Source: Cinclus cinclus (lineage: Eukaryota; Chordata; Aves; Passeriformes; Cinclidae). Taken from it: DNA of 64,000 nucleotides. Both the position numbers and the translations under genes were made by a program. Below the pieces are notes generated by a model. It saw only the letters and a program-made list of their open reading frames with translations. It searched no databases and was not told where the DNA came from. This document shows, in pieces, positions 1 to 12,328 of the stretch. Position 1 is the first letter of the stretch. Every line of letters begins with the position of its first letter. The DNA lies in assembly GCF_963662255.1 (NCBI RefSeq), contig NC_085059.1, forward strand, positions 12,805,234 through 12,869,233. Reading direction: 5' to 3'.

Positions 1-3000
1 GGGTGAGGACTGGTTCAGATGGACAAATCCTGGCCATGTTATTCATACTGCAAGTAACATCAGACTCATTTATATGAGCAAAGCAAACAGAATCCTCAGG
101 TAGATGGTAGAAGGATTATTTGCTTTATTACTGAGACCCAAGATCTGCAAGATTTTAAAGAAATTGGAATGTACAGAGATGGGGTTTTTTTGAGTAAAAA
201 AGGGAGAATGAGAGGGGATAATTCTTCCTGTGTGGACTAGAGGGTTCCTAGCTCTGCTAGGTTGACAATAAATGCTTTCTCCCTTAAAACAGCTTCACAT
301 ATTAATCATTAGCCTAATGTCCATTTTCCACCCTTTATGGAAAACTACACAACACATTAACTTTGTCCTATATTTCTATTTTAATTGTACTTTTGATTTT
401 TTAATTGATGAGTCCCTCAGTTTTCTACTCGGCTTTTCCTACATTCCGCAGAGGCATGGTGACTTGGAGCCCTTCAATCTACACAGGATCTTCTCTTTCT
501 CTGCGTTTCCAAGAGCAATACAGAAGAAAGGACTCATCCAGCAGACTAAATGAGGCCCCCAAACTGTATGGCCTTTACTTCAGAGGATGTTGGTTTGGAT
601 TTTAAAACAAAATTAAAACTAGGAGGAGTGAGAAAGTCATGAACAGGTCTTAATTTAGAGCTTTCTAGTGAGATATACAAAAATGACAAAGCACTTCATT
701 AAGATTATTTTCTTTCAACTTGGGATGCCTCCACTGTAGGAGAATATCATTGCATAAAGACCTGGAAAAATACACAGGAACTCTGATGTTTACTTCTCTT
801 TTCTGAAACCCATCTCAGGGATTTCCCACTTACCCCATTTCTACATGTTTTTTCATAGGTTCCATATTTTTATTTTACTTTCGGGAAGGAACCTTTTTGT
901 TTTTATTTCTAGAGCAGCAGACTACACATTTCATAGCAATTTTTTTTATAATAAGAGAAAAAAATTTTGGGCAACATTTTGAAAAGCTGTTTCCTCACAT
1001 TTGCAGCATATTACTGAATCTTAGAAATTTAGGGTGATAAAAAATCTATTCAGCTTCTGCCGCAATAAAAAAACAAAAGAATGGGTAAATTGGCCAACCA
1101 CAGGTAACACAAGATTTTTTCTTTAAAGTGGTCCATGTGGCTGTTTTTTTCACATTTCTCTGTACGAAGAGGCAACTTGCTTGAAAAATTTCATGTTCTC
1201 TAAAAAAATAGCACACATATTGGCTTCTCCTTTTGATGTGCTGAAAGGTGCTGTTGCATAAGAGATTTGGGGCAGCAAGCAGCAGGCAATAGGCACTGCA
1301 TTTATATTTTAATTAGCTCATGCTAGCAGTTTCTTCAGAGGTTACTAAATTATTATCTGTCCACCTACATTATTAAAATTTTGTGTCTTTCCCTTTCAAG
1401 GACTCTTTGTACCCCCTGAAAACCTCCTGAGAACTGTATTTCTGCAATAGCACATACTTTTTAAATAATGTTTTTAAATAATCCCAAGTGATAATTTTAT
1501 AAATCTGTTGAGTGTCAGTTTTAATTATAGAACTTCAGGAATCAAACATATTACAATTCTGGGAAAGTACTATTTTAGTCACAAAAAAAGCTCTCTAGAA
1601 CTTGTCTAATTTAATAAAATTTCTTCATTTGTGGGCTTCTTAAGTACATTTTCAGAAATTGTGTTCTTTCCTCAAAATAAATTCTGAAATAGTCATGTTC
1701 TGTGAAAAAAACCCACAAAAAACACTGTTTTATTAATACCCTATTTCACATCACACTGATTATGTCAATAAGAATAAATATTTTTACATAAATACATACC
1801 TCTGGGGTTTTTTTGCTATAGTGAGAATACATTAGTATCTTGAGAAATTTCTTATTTCTGGAAGAATTAACATACTAAAGGAATGAGAAATCTGAAACAA
1901 ACTAATGGCATGGGTAGGTGGTTCACTAACATATATGGATGTATGCTGCACAGACCCTTCCAATAAGGCAATGAACTTGGAAAACTTGGAAATTCAGTCA
2001 TTTGTCAAGTGGTTTCTAATGTTTTGGTTTTTTTTCCGGTATTGATTTATTCCCATCCATTTGCCAGTGAAGAGATATAGCTACCATTAAACTTTGCAAT
2101 ATTTGATTGTTGGTTTGCTCCTGGAGGTTTCATGTACCTTCCAGTGCCAGTGTAGACCCTGCTGGCAGCTCCAGGAACAAAAGGGAGAATTCTGGTAGAA
2201 ATATATTTACTCTTCTGCAGTAAGACACTTACAAGGACTGACAGGCATGCAGTGCTGACGCTCCTCTCAATATACAGTTTTATATGCAAAGAAGCTGGAG
2301 CATTAATGAGAGATTAATGTTAAGAGTGGGCATGAGCCTCCAGTGCTTTCACACTGGAGCAACCCTCACTCAAGCAGTTGGATTCACTGAGCCCAGGCAG
2401 GTTGCTTCAGTCAGAATAAATCCAAATAAAACTTCCCCTTCAAATTATTGTGTTCTTGCATTCTGATGCACATGGGGGAGAAGAGTTTGCAACATTTTAT
2501 CCTGATTTTATTGACCAAAAGATCTCAGTGGTTTTCGAATTTTTTTCCTGTTAGTTGCTAAACAGTTGCAAAACTTGAGAATATGTTTTCTTCTTACTTT
2601 TAAATTGGAGAGGATAGATTCATAGAACCATTTAAGTCAGAAAAGCCCTCTAAGGCCACCACTAAACCATGTCCGCAGGTGACACATCTACACATCTCTT
2701 AAATCCCTTCAGGACAGTGACACAGCCACTTCACTGGGGAACGTCTTCCTGGGCTTGACCTCCTTCTCTGTGAAGAGATTTTTGGTGTTATCCAACCTAA
2801 ACCCCCCCGGCACAACTTGAGGCTTTTTTTCCTACTGATTGTTATCTGGGATAAAAGACCAACCCCGGTTATGAATTCCCCTCAGGGAGTTGTAGAGAGT
2901 GAGAAGGTGCCCCCTGAGACTTCTTTTCTCAAAGCTCAGCCCTCACATCTCCCTCAGCTGCTCCTCATCATATTTCTGTTCCAGACCCTTCCTCAGCTCT

Positions 3001-4063
3001 GTTGCCCTTCTCTGGACCTGTTCTAGAACCTCAATGTCTTTCTTGGAGTGAATGGCACAAAACTGAACCTGAGATTCAAGGCGACCTCTCCAGTGCCTGG
3101 TGCAGGGAGATGATATCCTCCCTAGTCCTTTGTAGTATAGAGCTACAAATCCTGAAACAGATGCTTTAGCTTGTGAATAGTGTTCTAAATCAAAAATAAT
3201 GGATTCCTGGTGAGAATCCTACCTCAGTGTACTCACAACATGGACTTTATTACCCGAGTCACTGATCATGATTGTAGCTGCACAATAGCCATAAGTCAGA
3301 AACAAGTCTTATGTTGATGGCTGAGCCACTAAAAATGAGGGGTTTAATGACTAATTTATATTAGAAAGGGAGACAATACTCTTTATGTCATGTAAATGAC
3401 TTAGAGAAATACTGCAAATGGCATTGGGCATTTACAAACTCATTATGATAATGGAAATCTCAAATAACTTAGAAGAGAGTTCCACATGCTCTACTCTTAT
3501 ATTTGGCTTGATGATAAACTTCAAAAAAATTTAGTGGCTGTTTCTCTTTTCCTTTTTCACGAACTTCATCATGTCTAGATGCAGCACCAAACCAATAAGA
3601 TGCTATGCAGTTTAAATTATTTTACAGAGAACTAAAATTTCTTAATTTATACTTTTTATCATTGTAGCAGAACTAGATGTACTGGATTCTTAAAACAACC
3701 TCTAGAACTCTGCTTCTGAAATAGATTGCTCAATTACAAGACTTACCTTTCTTACAAAAAATGAGTCTTCATTTATTTAATATTCTAATTTTTATTCCTG
3801 CTGCAAAATAGAGATTCTAAGCAATCACAGTGTGCAACACAGAAACTTAAGCTTCTGCTGTAATATGCAATGTTCAGCTCCAAGCATTTATTACCTAGAG
3901 AATGACAGCGATATGAATCTATGCATAGCTAACACATCTGGCAGCCTCTGCCAGTCTTACTCCCCCACCCCCCAAACAGCAACCCAAAATTTGATCAAAC
4001 ATGTAAACTACACAGTAGCCTGAACACTCTCAGCCCAAAGAAAAAGACACAGTGATGAGTTAC
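1..4063 (-). other. TRPC7: TRPC7 intron 2 (partial)
   Basis: The intron begins with donor GTAACT at 4063 and runs off the left edge. It contains a degraded CR1 element (2615-3135). I looked on the minus strand for the next exon, which should continue in frame after ...ETEFK, and found nothing convincing. Exon 3 therefore probably lies outside the window. Confidence 0.85.
2615..3135 (-). mobile_element. CR1 LINE fragment, 3' end, degraded
   Basis: The plus strand shows the reverse complement of a CR1 3' end. It starts with GATTCATAGAACCATTTAAG, then has the conserved blocks around TTCCTGGGCTTGACC, GTTATCCAACCTAAACC, CTTCTCTGGACCTG and CAATGTCTTTCTTGGAGTG. The element therefore lies on the minus strand and is 5'-truncated. 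Many substitutions and small indels break any reverse-transcriptase frame, so this is an old copy. It sits inside TRPC7 intron 2 in the same orientation as the gene. Confidence 0.85.
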
Positions 4064-4841
4064 CTTAAATTCAGTTTCAATGTTGGCTAGCCTGGCCAAT
4101 TCATTGCTAAGCTCTAGAGCAGTAAGGACAGGGTCTTCACTGGACAGAGACAAATAAGCAGCACTGGCTAATCCTTTGTAAGCATTCATTCTTGAGCGAG
4201 AGTGACTAAAGGAGTCCTTCCTCTGCTTTTCCATACATTCATTGCACTTGCAAAAATAGTCATGTGGCCTTTCAATCCGAGCACCTTTTAGAAGTAAGAT
4301 GTGAACAATTTCATATTCCTGGCAGTGGGCAGCAAGTATGATGGGTGTAATGTCATGGGAGAACCGAGTTCCATCTTCATCATAAGCATAAAAATCATCA
4401 TCCCTCAGTTCCTGCTCGAGAGGGCTGAGTGTGAGACGCTGCCCTTGCGCAAAGGCTGGGTGGTTCAATATTGCTTCTACAATGCGCACGTATCCTTTAC
4501 TGATGGCTAACAAAAGTGCATCCCCTACTCGAGCGAGATTCTCCTTCTTGAGGAGCAGCTCTGTCACTTCCAGGTGCTCATTCCCTACCGCTAACTGGAG
4601 GGCATTTTGTCCCATATAATCGACACAATTGAAGTTCAAGGTTTTGGATTCCTCCAGCATTTTTCGCACAACAGGAATGTTGCCATATTCTGCAGAATCG
4701 AGAAAATGTTCCTCCTCTGCAGTGAGGTTGGTGCCTTTCTCGTTGAACATGTAGGCAGGGCCCCGGATGGCCTGGCGCCGGCCCTTCTCCCGAAGGGTCG
4801 CATGCCTCCGATGCATGTCTTTAGAATTGCTGTGCCTCAAC
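4064..4841 (-). CDS. TRPC7: TRPC7 exon 2: N-terminal ankyrin-repeat region of the short transient receptor potential channel 7
   Basis: TRPC7 is a diacylglycerol-activated, Ca2+-permeable, non-selective cation channel of the plasma membrane, in the TRPC3/6/7 subfamily. This exon gives residues 1 (third base only) to 260, all cytoplasmic. It starts [20 protein letters not shown]. Helical ankyrin-like repeats lie at about 43-72, 76-102, 107-131 and 162-191. A His/Cys cluster follows (H194, C198, C200, C203), matching the zinc-site motif of TRPC channels, and then the start of the TRP_2 region with [15 protein letters not shown]. The acceptor is TTTCTGCAG, then G at 4841. The donor is GTAACT at 4063, after ...NIETEFK. 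The open frame runs past both sites, but those extensions are intronic. Details such as [18 protein letters not shown] and the MLR start fit TRPC7 better than TRPC3 or TRPC6. Later exons, including the pore, lie left of the window. The reading frame is intact with no stops. Confidence 0.96.
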
Positions 4842-5918
4842 CTGCAGAAAACCAGACAGGAACGTTGGTTACATCCTAGCAGAGTTATCATTTCACAGGA
4901 ACTGAAATAAGGTTGGAAATGTGTCATTTTGACCAGATCTGGCTAGCTTTATACGGTTTGAGCAATTGCTTAAAATCATTTAGGACACATGGAACAAAGA
5001 TTAGCTTCTGAACAAAAGACAAGCCCTCCTGTGATTTGTTCACACTTCCTGATTGTAACAAGGATGCTCAGCACATTCTTGACTTGATAAATAGAAAAAG
5101 AAATGCATGTGCATAATTTTTCATTTGTATTGTTTAGAATATCATTACACCACTTTTAGGACTAATATAGACAAGACAATATTTCTCTTGAGACTTGAAA
5201 TTTGTTCTTAAGGGCGCATGCCCTAAAGAAAGTTAGCAGGACTCTCCCTTGTCAATAGATCTTGGATCAGGCCAATAAACTATGTTCCATAAAGTTAGAA
5301 CCCATGTGTCTAATTTTAAACACATATTAACAAGGATAATGATGTTGCATATTCTGCTAAGATTCAGCTGGTACAAGGAAACCACCTATTCATTCCCTGC
5401 TTTTTTCAAGGTGCATAATACCATTTTTCTGTTTTCTGATCTAGAGGAGTTTAATAATGATCTGTCTAGTTTCTTTCTGAAATATAGTTGGCTGCTACTC
5501 AAAATACAAGTGCCCAAATCCAGGGCAGAGTTTAGAAAAACACAGGAATAAGTCCTGATATAGTGTCACGTCAGTCTCCAGTAAGTATCTTTCAGAGAGC
5601 TCCTGCAGAAAGACAAGACACAGGTCTCTCACCACAGAGGGCAGGAGAAAAAGGGTCATAAATTTCCCCACTGATTATGTGGCTGAAATGCCCTTCACTT
5701 GGAGCTGGTGAGATGAAGGCAAACTGTTCTTATTCCACTTTCTCTGGAAGTCCCAAAGAAAGTTATGCTATATTTAGTTGGTCTCATGGGTGAGAAAATG
5801 GAGTTTTATTCTAAATGCATCTGTTCCTTTAAAACATTTTGCATTCAGCACTGTCTCAATGTTGCTCTTTAAAAAAAATTATTGCAGCAGCATTTCAACA
5901 CATTCATTGTGCCTTTTA

Positions 5919-5958
5919 GAGTCTAAGCATGTGGAGTCTAAGCAAGTAGAGTCTAAGT
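5919..5958. repeat. 15-bp tandem repeat, about 2.7 copies
   Basis: GAGTCTAAG recurs at 5919, 5934 and 5949, giving a 15-bp period with small differences between copies. It lies in TRPC7 intron 1. No function is apparent. Confidence 0.9.
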
Positions 5959-7646
5959 GCCATACAAAGACCACAGAATGTGCAGCCCGAACCTCTTTCA
6001 CAGACAGCATTTGCACTCAGCCCAATAGCAAGTCCTAAATCACTTGGGTAAAATCTTCAGGAGCTTCTACGCTGCAGTGGACAGATGTAACAAGTAAGCA
6101 TTCGTTAGTACTCGGTAGGTGGCAAAGGTTCATCCTTCCACACTCCATCTGTTCTCCAAGTCAGTTATGACCTTCAGTCAATGAAAGTTGCTATGAAAAA
6201 AATACTACTGAAGTTGGAAAGTGCTGCAGTGAATGACGAGAGGGAACTGTGCCAGGAAACAAAGTGGAGTAGGTGCATTTCCTTCAAGAATAAGTAACAA
6301 AGGAGTAAAGGAATCAGCAAGAAAGAGGTAAAACACAGGGTTATCAGAAACTCAAAATACCTAAAGATCCAGGACACCCAAATTCTCAAGGCAGCAGTTC
6401 TTAAGGAACTAACATATACATATGTATCTATCATTTTAATTCATCACTTTTGTGCTGATTTGGACTGAAGGGTTTCAAACAAATTTTACATCAATTTTTA
6501 AAAAGTTGTATTAAAATTTAAACAAATCCTAAGAAATCAGCTCTGTGACCACACAAGGTTGAAACAGAGGTTCATAATCAAGAACCTCTCCCCCTAAGCT
6601 TTGACATATTACTGTAAAAAACTTAAAAGCCAGTAGGAACTCAACATATCATCCCAGACTCCACTGAGAGACAAAGTGCTGTATGAATCTTAAAACTATT
6701 TCCTTCCAGTATGGTTTGAAGTTGAAGAAGCACATAGACATGAGGGATAAAAGAATAATGAAGGAGATATGGTTAAGTGAGTTAATTCCCTAGACTGCAT
6801 AAAGTTTACTCTAAGAGGAAACAATAACAGTTAAATAAATAAAGTATGCAATTAACATATCTGACAGGGGTATAGAGTCCTCTAAAGTCAAAAAATGCCT
6901 GGGGTAAAATTGGGGGCCCTTTGAAGTCAACATTATAGGTTTCATTGATTTCAGTGGAGTCTAAATTTTGGAAACATATATGCATACACACATACATTTT
7001 TCGTCAGCAATTAGCTTTCATCTCAGAAGCAGTTTCAGCAAGGCCAGGACAAGTAACATTGGTTAAAATGAAGCATTTAACCATTTGCACAAATCTTTTC
7101 CTAAACTGGAGCTCCTGTCCTTAGCTATTCAGGACAGCATTTACGTTTTAAACATGCAGTGAAACCTTGCTGAGTTCAAGCAAGGACTACACATGCAAAT
7201 AAACACTTCCGAACTGTGACTTTGTTAAGTGGGGAGTTATAGAACCAGAAAACATTTTAAAAATTTACAGGCTTGGGAGTTCCTGAGTGTTGAACTAAAT
7301 CTCTTAAAATGTTAAGCAACTTGAAAAGACGAACTGGTGATGACTTAAGCCACCATTACTGAGATCAAGTGGAAACCAGGTCAGGTCAGGTGCTCAGTAA
7401 TCACCCATGAGTGCAGTAGGATTGCACATGCCTGAATATTTTAGGACAGGTAATTTTATTCGCCATTTCAAGCTGGAGGAATTACACTGGGCTTTTTTGA
7501 TATTCAAAACCCATGTAGGCTAAGACATTTGGCAATCTTATTTTGTTGTTGTATTTAAGTGTCAATACTGGAAGCAACTCAGAAATACCTATAATTTCCA
7601 ACAGTGAGGAATCGATTAGATATTTTTCCTGATGCAGAAGTACACC

Positions 7647-7661
7647 TTTTTTTTTTTTTTT
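7647..7661. repeat. Homopolymer T run
   Basis: About 15 consecutive T bases lie inside TRPC7 intron 1. On the gene's own strand this is an A-run and could be the tail of an old retrocopy, but I recognise no element next to it. Confidence 0.85.
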
Positions 7662-10600
7662 GTTAGACAAACTTTTCAGGTATGTTATTTCCTCTAAAGG
7701 ACAACCCAGACAGATAGGACTGATAGCCTTATAATCATACCCAAAGTGAACATAAACCCACATAAAATATTACTGTTGGCCTAGTTAAGATTTTTGCCTG
7801 AAAAAGAGGTTAGAATTTGGCCTAGAGCTAATTCACACCTGTTTGTTGTAGATGTAATAACATGCCAGAAAAAAGGACCTTCATTTCACTTTCTTCAATT
7901 CAAAGAGAACACTGGTTTCATACACAGTTTCTAACAAGAGAAATTGCATCCGAAGGAGAGGAAACAGGAAAGAACACCTGCCCTTCAAAGAGATCATGGC
8001 TATCCAATATTTATCTTGCAATAAATGTTCTGCAGGATCTCTACAGCACAGAGATGATCTCCACTCCCTGCAGGTAGGTGCAAAAGCATCATTCAGAGGG
8101 CTTCACCTGAGATGAATTATGACCCCCCCTCTTGCTCATCAGCAGAGAAGATCGATATCTCAGCTATCACACTTTATCATCTTCATAGAGATGTAGAGAT
8201 AAATTTAAAAATACACTTTTAACTCTGAATAATTTCATTAGACATGCTCAGCTGTCAAACCCCCTTCTGAAATAAAAGTTGCAATTATGCTTGACCTGAG
8301 CGCTGAATTATGACAAGAGAGTAGTGCAAAGAGCAAGGTATGCAGTAGCTGAAACTCTTGGAAACTGGACCCTACCACAATGTCACGACTGTATTCAACA
8401 CCTTGTTCCATTCTGCTTTTCAGTTATACGCAGGCAGATTTAGAACTAACTGTATTTATTGAGCATGTGTAATGTACTCACTTAATAAAAGAAATTGTGA
8501 CTTGATTGCATTTATCTTACCATTTTTTCTTCAAAGGTGCTTGGGATTGAAATTACTCTTTATTTGCATATTTTACTGAGACAGCTAGTGATCTAAGTCA
8601 TCAGGCACTGCAGTTAAATACTGTGTTTTTCTATGAAAGGATGCCAATGCATGCAATGCTTGTGGAGACAAAATGGTCCAGGAAAAGAAAATTTAAAATT
8701 TCAGAGCCTGAGTACTGCTTGCAGCAAAGCACATCCAGCTTTCCATGGCTGAGGGAGCCACAAGATGTCTTGACTCCTGAGGGAATGGAGAAGAATCGCT
8801 CTTTCTGAAAGGTGATACAGCTCATAAAAAATCTTCCTCTGGGAGCATTTTAGTTTCTAATTAAAGTGATGAAGAGCAGGCCCTTGCAATTGGCTCTAAT
8901 GGTGCTGAGACACTCAGCATCAGAGAGGGGAACATGGCATAACATGAGATTTGTTCTTAATGTGGTGGCATTAGAAACACATTGAAGCTGAAACTCCCTT
9001 TTTTTCACAACCACACTCTTAACTGATCTGAGTGCCGACATGTAGGACAGGGTGGACATAAGAATGAAGTTGAGCTGCTTCACTTTGAGCTTATTCCAGC
9101 AAATAGCCTCTCCTTGACCTTCCTTTCCACAGTGCTCCAGACTCTGCCATTCAAGACCTTCTGGTGCCTCTCTAGTCCCCACCAAAACCTATGGAAGGGC
9201 AGTGTTACCACCTGGAGCTGGGGCTTGGAGAAAATGTTCAAAGACTCAAGTGCCTTAAAAAGTTGGAGTTTTTACACATGGCTTTGAAACAGAACTTTAA
9301 AAGAAGAGGCTGAATAGTACCTGCCCGAGCTTTTAAAACATCTAAAGTCTATAAAAGATAATGAAATCAATAGGTATTAGGAACTGCAGCAATTTTGGAA
9401 TTGTCAGGTTATGTCGACCTTTACTTGTCTTTAAGCTTAAAATTGAGCAGAACATTTGCAGAGGCAGTGTTAGCAATGTATGGCCTCTGACTACACTTTG
9501 GATTTGCTTTCACTATGTGGGGAGAGGTTGGCAGGTGTTTCCCTGTGCCCTTTCAAAGGCCCCCTTTGTCCAGAAAGTACAGAAGAGACTTTGGATATAC
9601 AACCATTACTATGTTCTATAAGCTCTATAAGAACCCATCAGAGAAGGCTTTGATGAGACATTGACTCTGCCTTGTTGAAAAGAAAATTTCAGTTTCTGAA
9701 AGCCATTTTGAAAGTACTGCCCTCAGTTCCTGCAGAGCCTCAGAAACTGTCAAATTGACACTTATTTTTTTCTTTCTACTTACATCAATACTTCTGAAAA
9801 GAATCTGCAGACTTCCTGAGGCCTCTTTGGAATTAACACAGCTCTCATATATCAAAGGACCATTTTTCTCTGTTAACCCTCGGTTCCACACAGAAAACCT
9901 GGCCAGACAAGACATGCTATAAACATGAACAAAAAAGAAGGAAATTGGGTTCTAAAAGTAAACACAAACTGATATAGAAGTCAATCAATTAAAAAAATAA
10001 TTCAAATTGTTCAGAGTAAAAATACTAGGATGTTTAATCTTATAATTAAAAAAGGCAACTTATTTTGAAGTACACTCCAGACTTCAGGCAAGGAGCACAG
10101 ACTGAACACAACAGCATACATTTATTATCCTGTATACAATAGGCTACTCTGCCATTCCAAATGCTGCACAGGCTCATACTGCCAGAGTCCTCTGATAGCC
10201 CTTTTCCCTCCAATATCTTAATCAGCATTCTAAATCTTACCTTAAATCAAGCCTTTTTTAACCTGTAAGACAAGACTTTTAAATATCCTTTTTCACATAT
10301 TGCTGGTTTACTATGTAAACAGACTGAGTATAATTTGGGATGGCTGCCTTGATTGACAGCAGCTTATTCTGAAGTTTTCTGTGCTTTGAACAGCTGAACT
10401 ACCACTTCATTTATTCTTGGATTGTGACCAACACTGAAAACCCCAATTCAATACTGTCAGCAATGTGGTCATTCTCCTACATGAAAAGTTGAGTACATGT
10501 GTAGGATGTACTATTAGATTTTTTGTTAATAGATTTTTAGAGGTTATGAATAGAAATTTTTAGCCTCTGCAGGCAGATATTCATTAATTTGCAGAGTAGC

Positions 10601-11030
10601 CCTACAAACCAGATGCAGGAAGTAATATCTCCTCCCCATCATTCCCATTGCTCATACATATAAAAGATAAATTTAGAAAGAGGTCTCTCTCCTTGTGGAA
10701 TTACAAGAAAAGTCAGCAAAACCACACCTTTTCAAATCTTTTTAGGGAATGGCAGCATGAGAATGTTCAAGAGGGCCTCTGGTGCCATTAAAAAACGCTG
10801 ATCAGTGACACACACTAGCACTTCTAACATCTTCATGACATGAAGCATAAGATCTGAGGATAATAGCCTAGAAACATTTACTACAGACCACCAGATCATT
10901 AACAGCATACATATTTTCAAATCCTCCCTGGTCTGTGCTAGAAAGGAGGCAGCTCTGTCTTTGTGGTTTAGGAAAAAAACAAACAAAAAACGAAATGGAA
11001 TTTGGCTTTCTACCAGCTATCTTGCAGAGA

Positions 11031-11061
<31 letters not shown>

Positions 11062-11085
11062 CAAAACAAAACAAAACAACACAAC
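11031..11085. repeat. (AAAAC)n microsatellite
   Basis: Roughly nine perfect AAAAC units are followed by shortened AACAC-type units. The array is in TRPC7 intron 1 and is likely length-polymorphic. Confidence 0.95.
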
Positions 11086-11458
11086 ACTGATTTTCAGCTG
11101 TCTCACCCTCCTTTCCTATAAACTAATCATTATCATTCTCTTTCCCATCCCATAAAATGTCATACACCAATACAAGACTTTTACAGCAGGAGAGACTGAA
11201 AAATAATCACCTTTGTTCTTTTATTCAAATTCTTCATGTGTTATAAAATAAGTACTAGGTTACTTTCTTTCCCCCTTCCTTCCTTGTTTTCCCTCAATCT
11301 TTGGTTGTGAAGTTGACTAATTATTGCAAATATATCACAGAACACATGAGATAGATGCACCAAAATTAAGGCTATTTTTACATTCTATCCCATTGTTCAT
11401 TCATTAATATGTTTGACCACCAAATGAATTGTCACAAGAAAAATGAGTTCTAATTTTC

Positions 11459-11484
11459 TTTTTTTTTTTTTTTTTTTTTTTTTT
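11459..11484. repeat. T26 homopolymer run
   Basis: There are about 26 uninterrupted T bases (an A-run on the TRPC7 strand). The flanks are not recognisably CR1 or a processed gene copy. Read length and true length may be uncertain in an assembly. Confidence 0.9.
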
Positions 11485-12269
11485 CAATCTGGCTTTGGGA
11501 ACCAGGAATCACCCTCATTCACCCTGTTGAAGCACTTCAAAAATCAGGCCTGGATCATACCAGAGAATACAGCAGAGAACCTGTTCATTCATAATTTTTT
11601 TTACTAGTGATGAGAGCAACAAAATATCTCTAATTGTTCAAGCAGGGGGCAGTGTAACGCTGATCTTCAACAAACAGTTCTATTAAAAAAAAGAGAGAAA
11701 AGCTTTGAAAAGAACTGGTAATCTCTGTTCTGGCTGTATTTAATTTTCCCCTACTGATGCACCCTTTTCAACGCTCACTTCATAGTTATCTCAAGACAGG
11801 AAACAACGTGGAGAGGACTCCTGAAAAACATTAGACCTTGCAAGCTGCAACAGGCATGATACAGTGTCCCCCTTTCACTTCTTTAAATTTATAATTTTAA
11901 TTTCTCCTTGTCCACACTGCTTTCACAAAAAGCCCAAACCCTTAAACATTTCATCCAGCTACAAAAGACAACAGCGTGGCTCCAAACCATGTGGTTGGTA
12001 GCAAACAACAAACCCCTTGCGTTACACCAAAAGCAAGCGCAAATTCCAAGGGTAAAAAGCCAAACCACTTTCACATGCAGCCAACCCGCCTCACTCTCAC
12101 CAGCCCATCCTCAGGCTTGCAGGAGACCGAGTCGCCCCGAGACGTCTCCAACCCCCACAAAGCTTCCCAGTGCCTGAGTAAGGAGCGGCATTAGAGCCAG
12201 GGCACTTCTCGGAGGAGCTGAGACGAGAAGGGCTCGGGCAGGGGCACCATCCCCCGGTCAGTATCTTAC

Positions 12270-12271
12270 AT
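12270..12271 (-). CDS. TRPC7: TRPC7 exon 1 coding end: first two bases of the start codon
   Basis: On the minus strand the sequence reads GCGCAC-AT, followed at once by the donor GTAAGA (12269-12264). Joining AT to exon 2, which starts G-TTG-AGG-CAC, gives ATG TTG AGG CAC. This matches the MLR start of mammalian TRPC7, so the start codon is interrupted by a phase-2 intron. The donor is close to consensus and lies inside a CpG island 7.4 kb upstream of exon 2. The context of this AUG is weak (C at -3, T at +4 after splicing). The pairing of these two exons is inferred from frame, splice signals and the family's N-terminus, not from transcript data. Confidence 0.85.
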
Positions 12272-12295
12272 GTGCGCGTCGGGGCTGGCTCCGCT

Positions 12296-12313
12296 TCAGT
12301 GCCGGCTGCCCAT
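12296..12313 (-). promoter_or_regulatory. Upstream ORF of five codons in the TRPC7 leader
   Basis: The minus strand reads ATG GGC AGC CGG CAC TGA, encoding MGSRH. It ends 24 nt before the AUG of TRPC7. Its start context is strong (G at -3, G at +4), better than that of the main start. If transcription begins upstream of 12313, this uORF should lower initiation at the main AUG or favour reinitiation downstream. Its presence is direct; its effect is inferred. Confidence 0.6.
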
Positions 12314-12328
12314 GTCCACGGAGCCGCT

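Larger units (their letters stand above)
4842..12269 (-). other. TRPC7: TRPC7 intron 1
   Basis: This 7.4-kb intron is bounded by GTAAGA at 12269 and CTGCAG at 4842. It is AT-rich and contains a 15-bp tandem repeat (5919-5958), T-runs at 7647-7661 and 11459-11484, and an AAAAC array (11031-11085). I recognise no coding exon in it. An exon-like interval on the opposite strand (7852-8073) is discussed among the findings. Conserved enhancers could be present but cannot be seen without comparison to other genomes. Confidence 0.85.

Noticed and set aside
2817..3026. Plus-strand open frame inside the CR1 in intron 2
   Set aside because: It lies on the non-coding strand of a degraded LINE.
3995..4063. 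C-terminal continuation of the TRPC7 frame after ...ETEFK
   Set aside because: It reads past a good donor (GTAACT) into intron, and the residues [10 protein letters not shown] do not continue the family sequence.
1..4063. TRPC7 exon 3
   Set aside because: I searched by eye on the minus strand for a continuation of the protein and found none, so it is probably beyond the left edge.
4301..4879. Plus-strand open frames opposite TRPC7 exon 2
   Set aside because: They are antisense shadows of the real exon with no independent support.
4842..4927. N-terminal extension of the TRPC7 frame up to an ATG at 4927
   Set aside because: The extra 29 residues run through the acceptor CTGCAG and do not resemble TRPC N-termini. 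The spliced start at 12271 restores the expected MLR.
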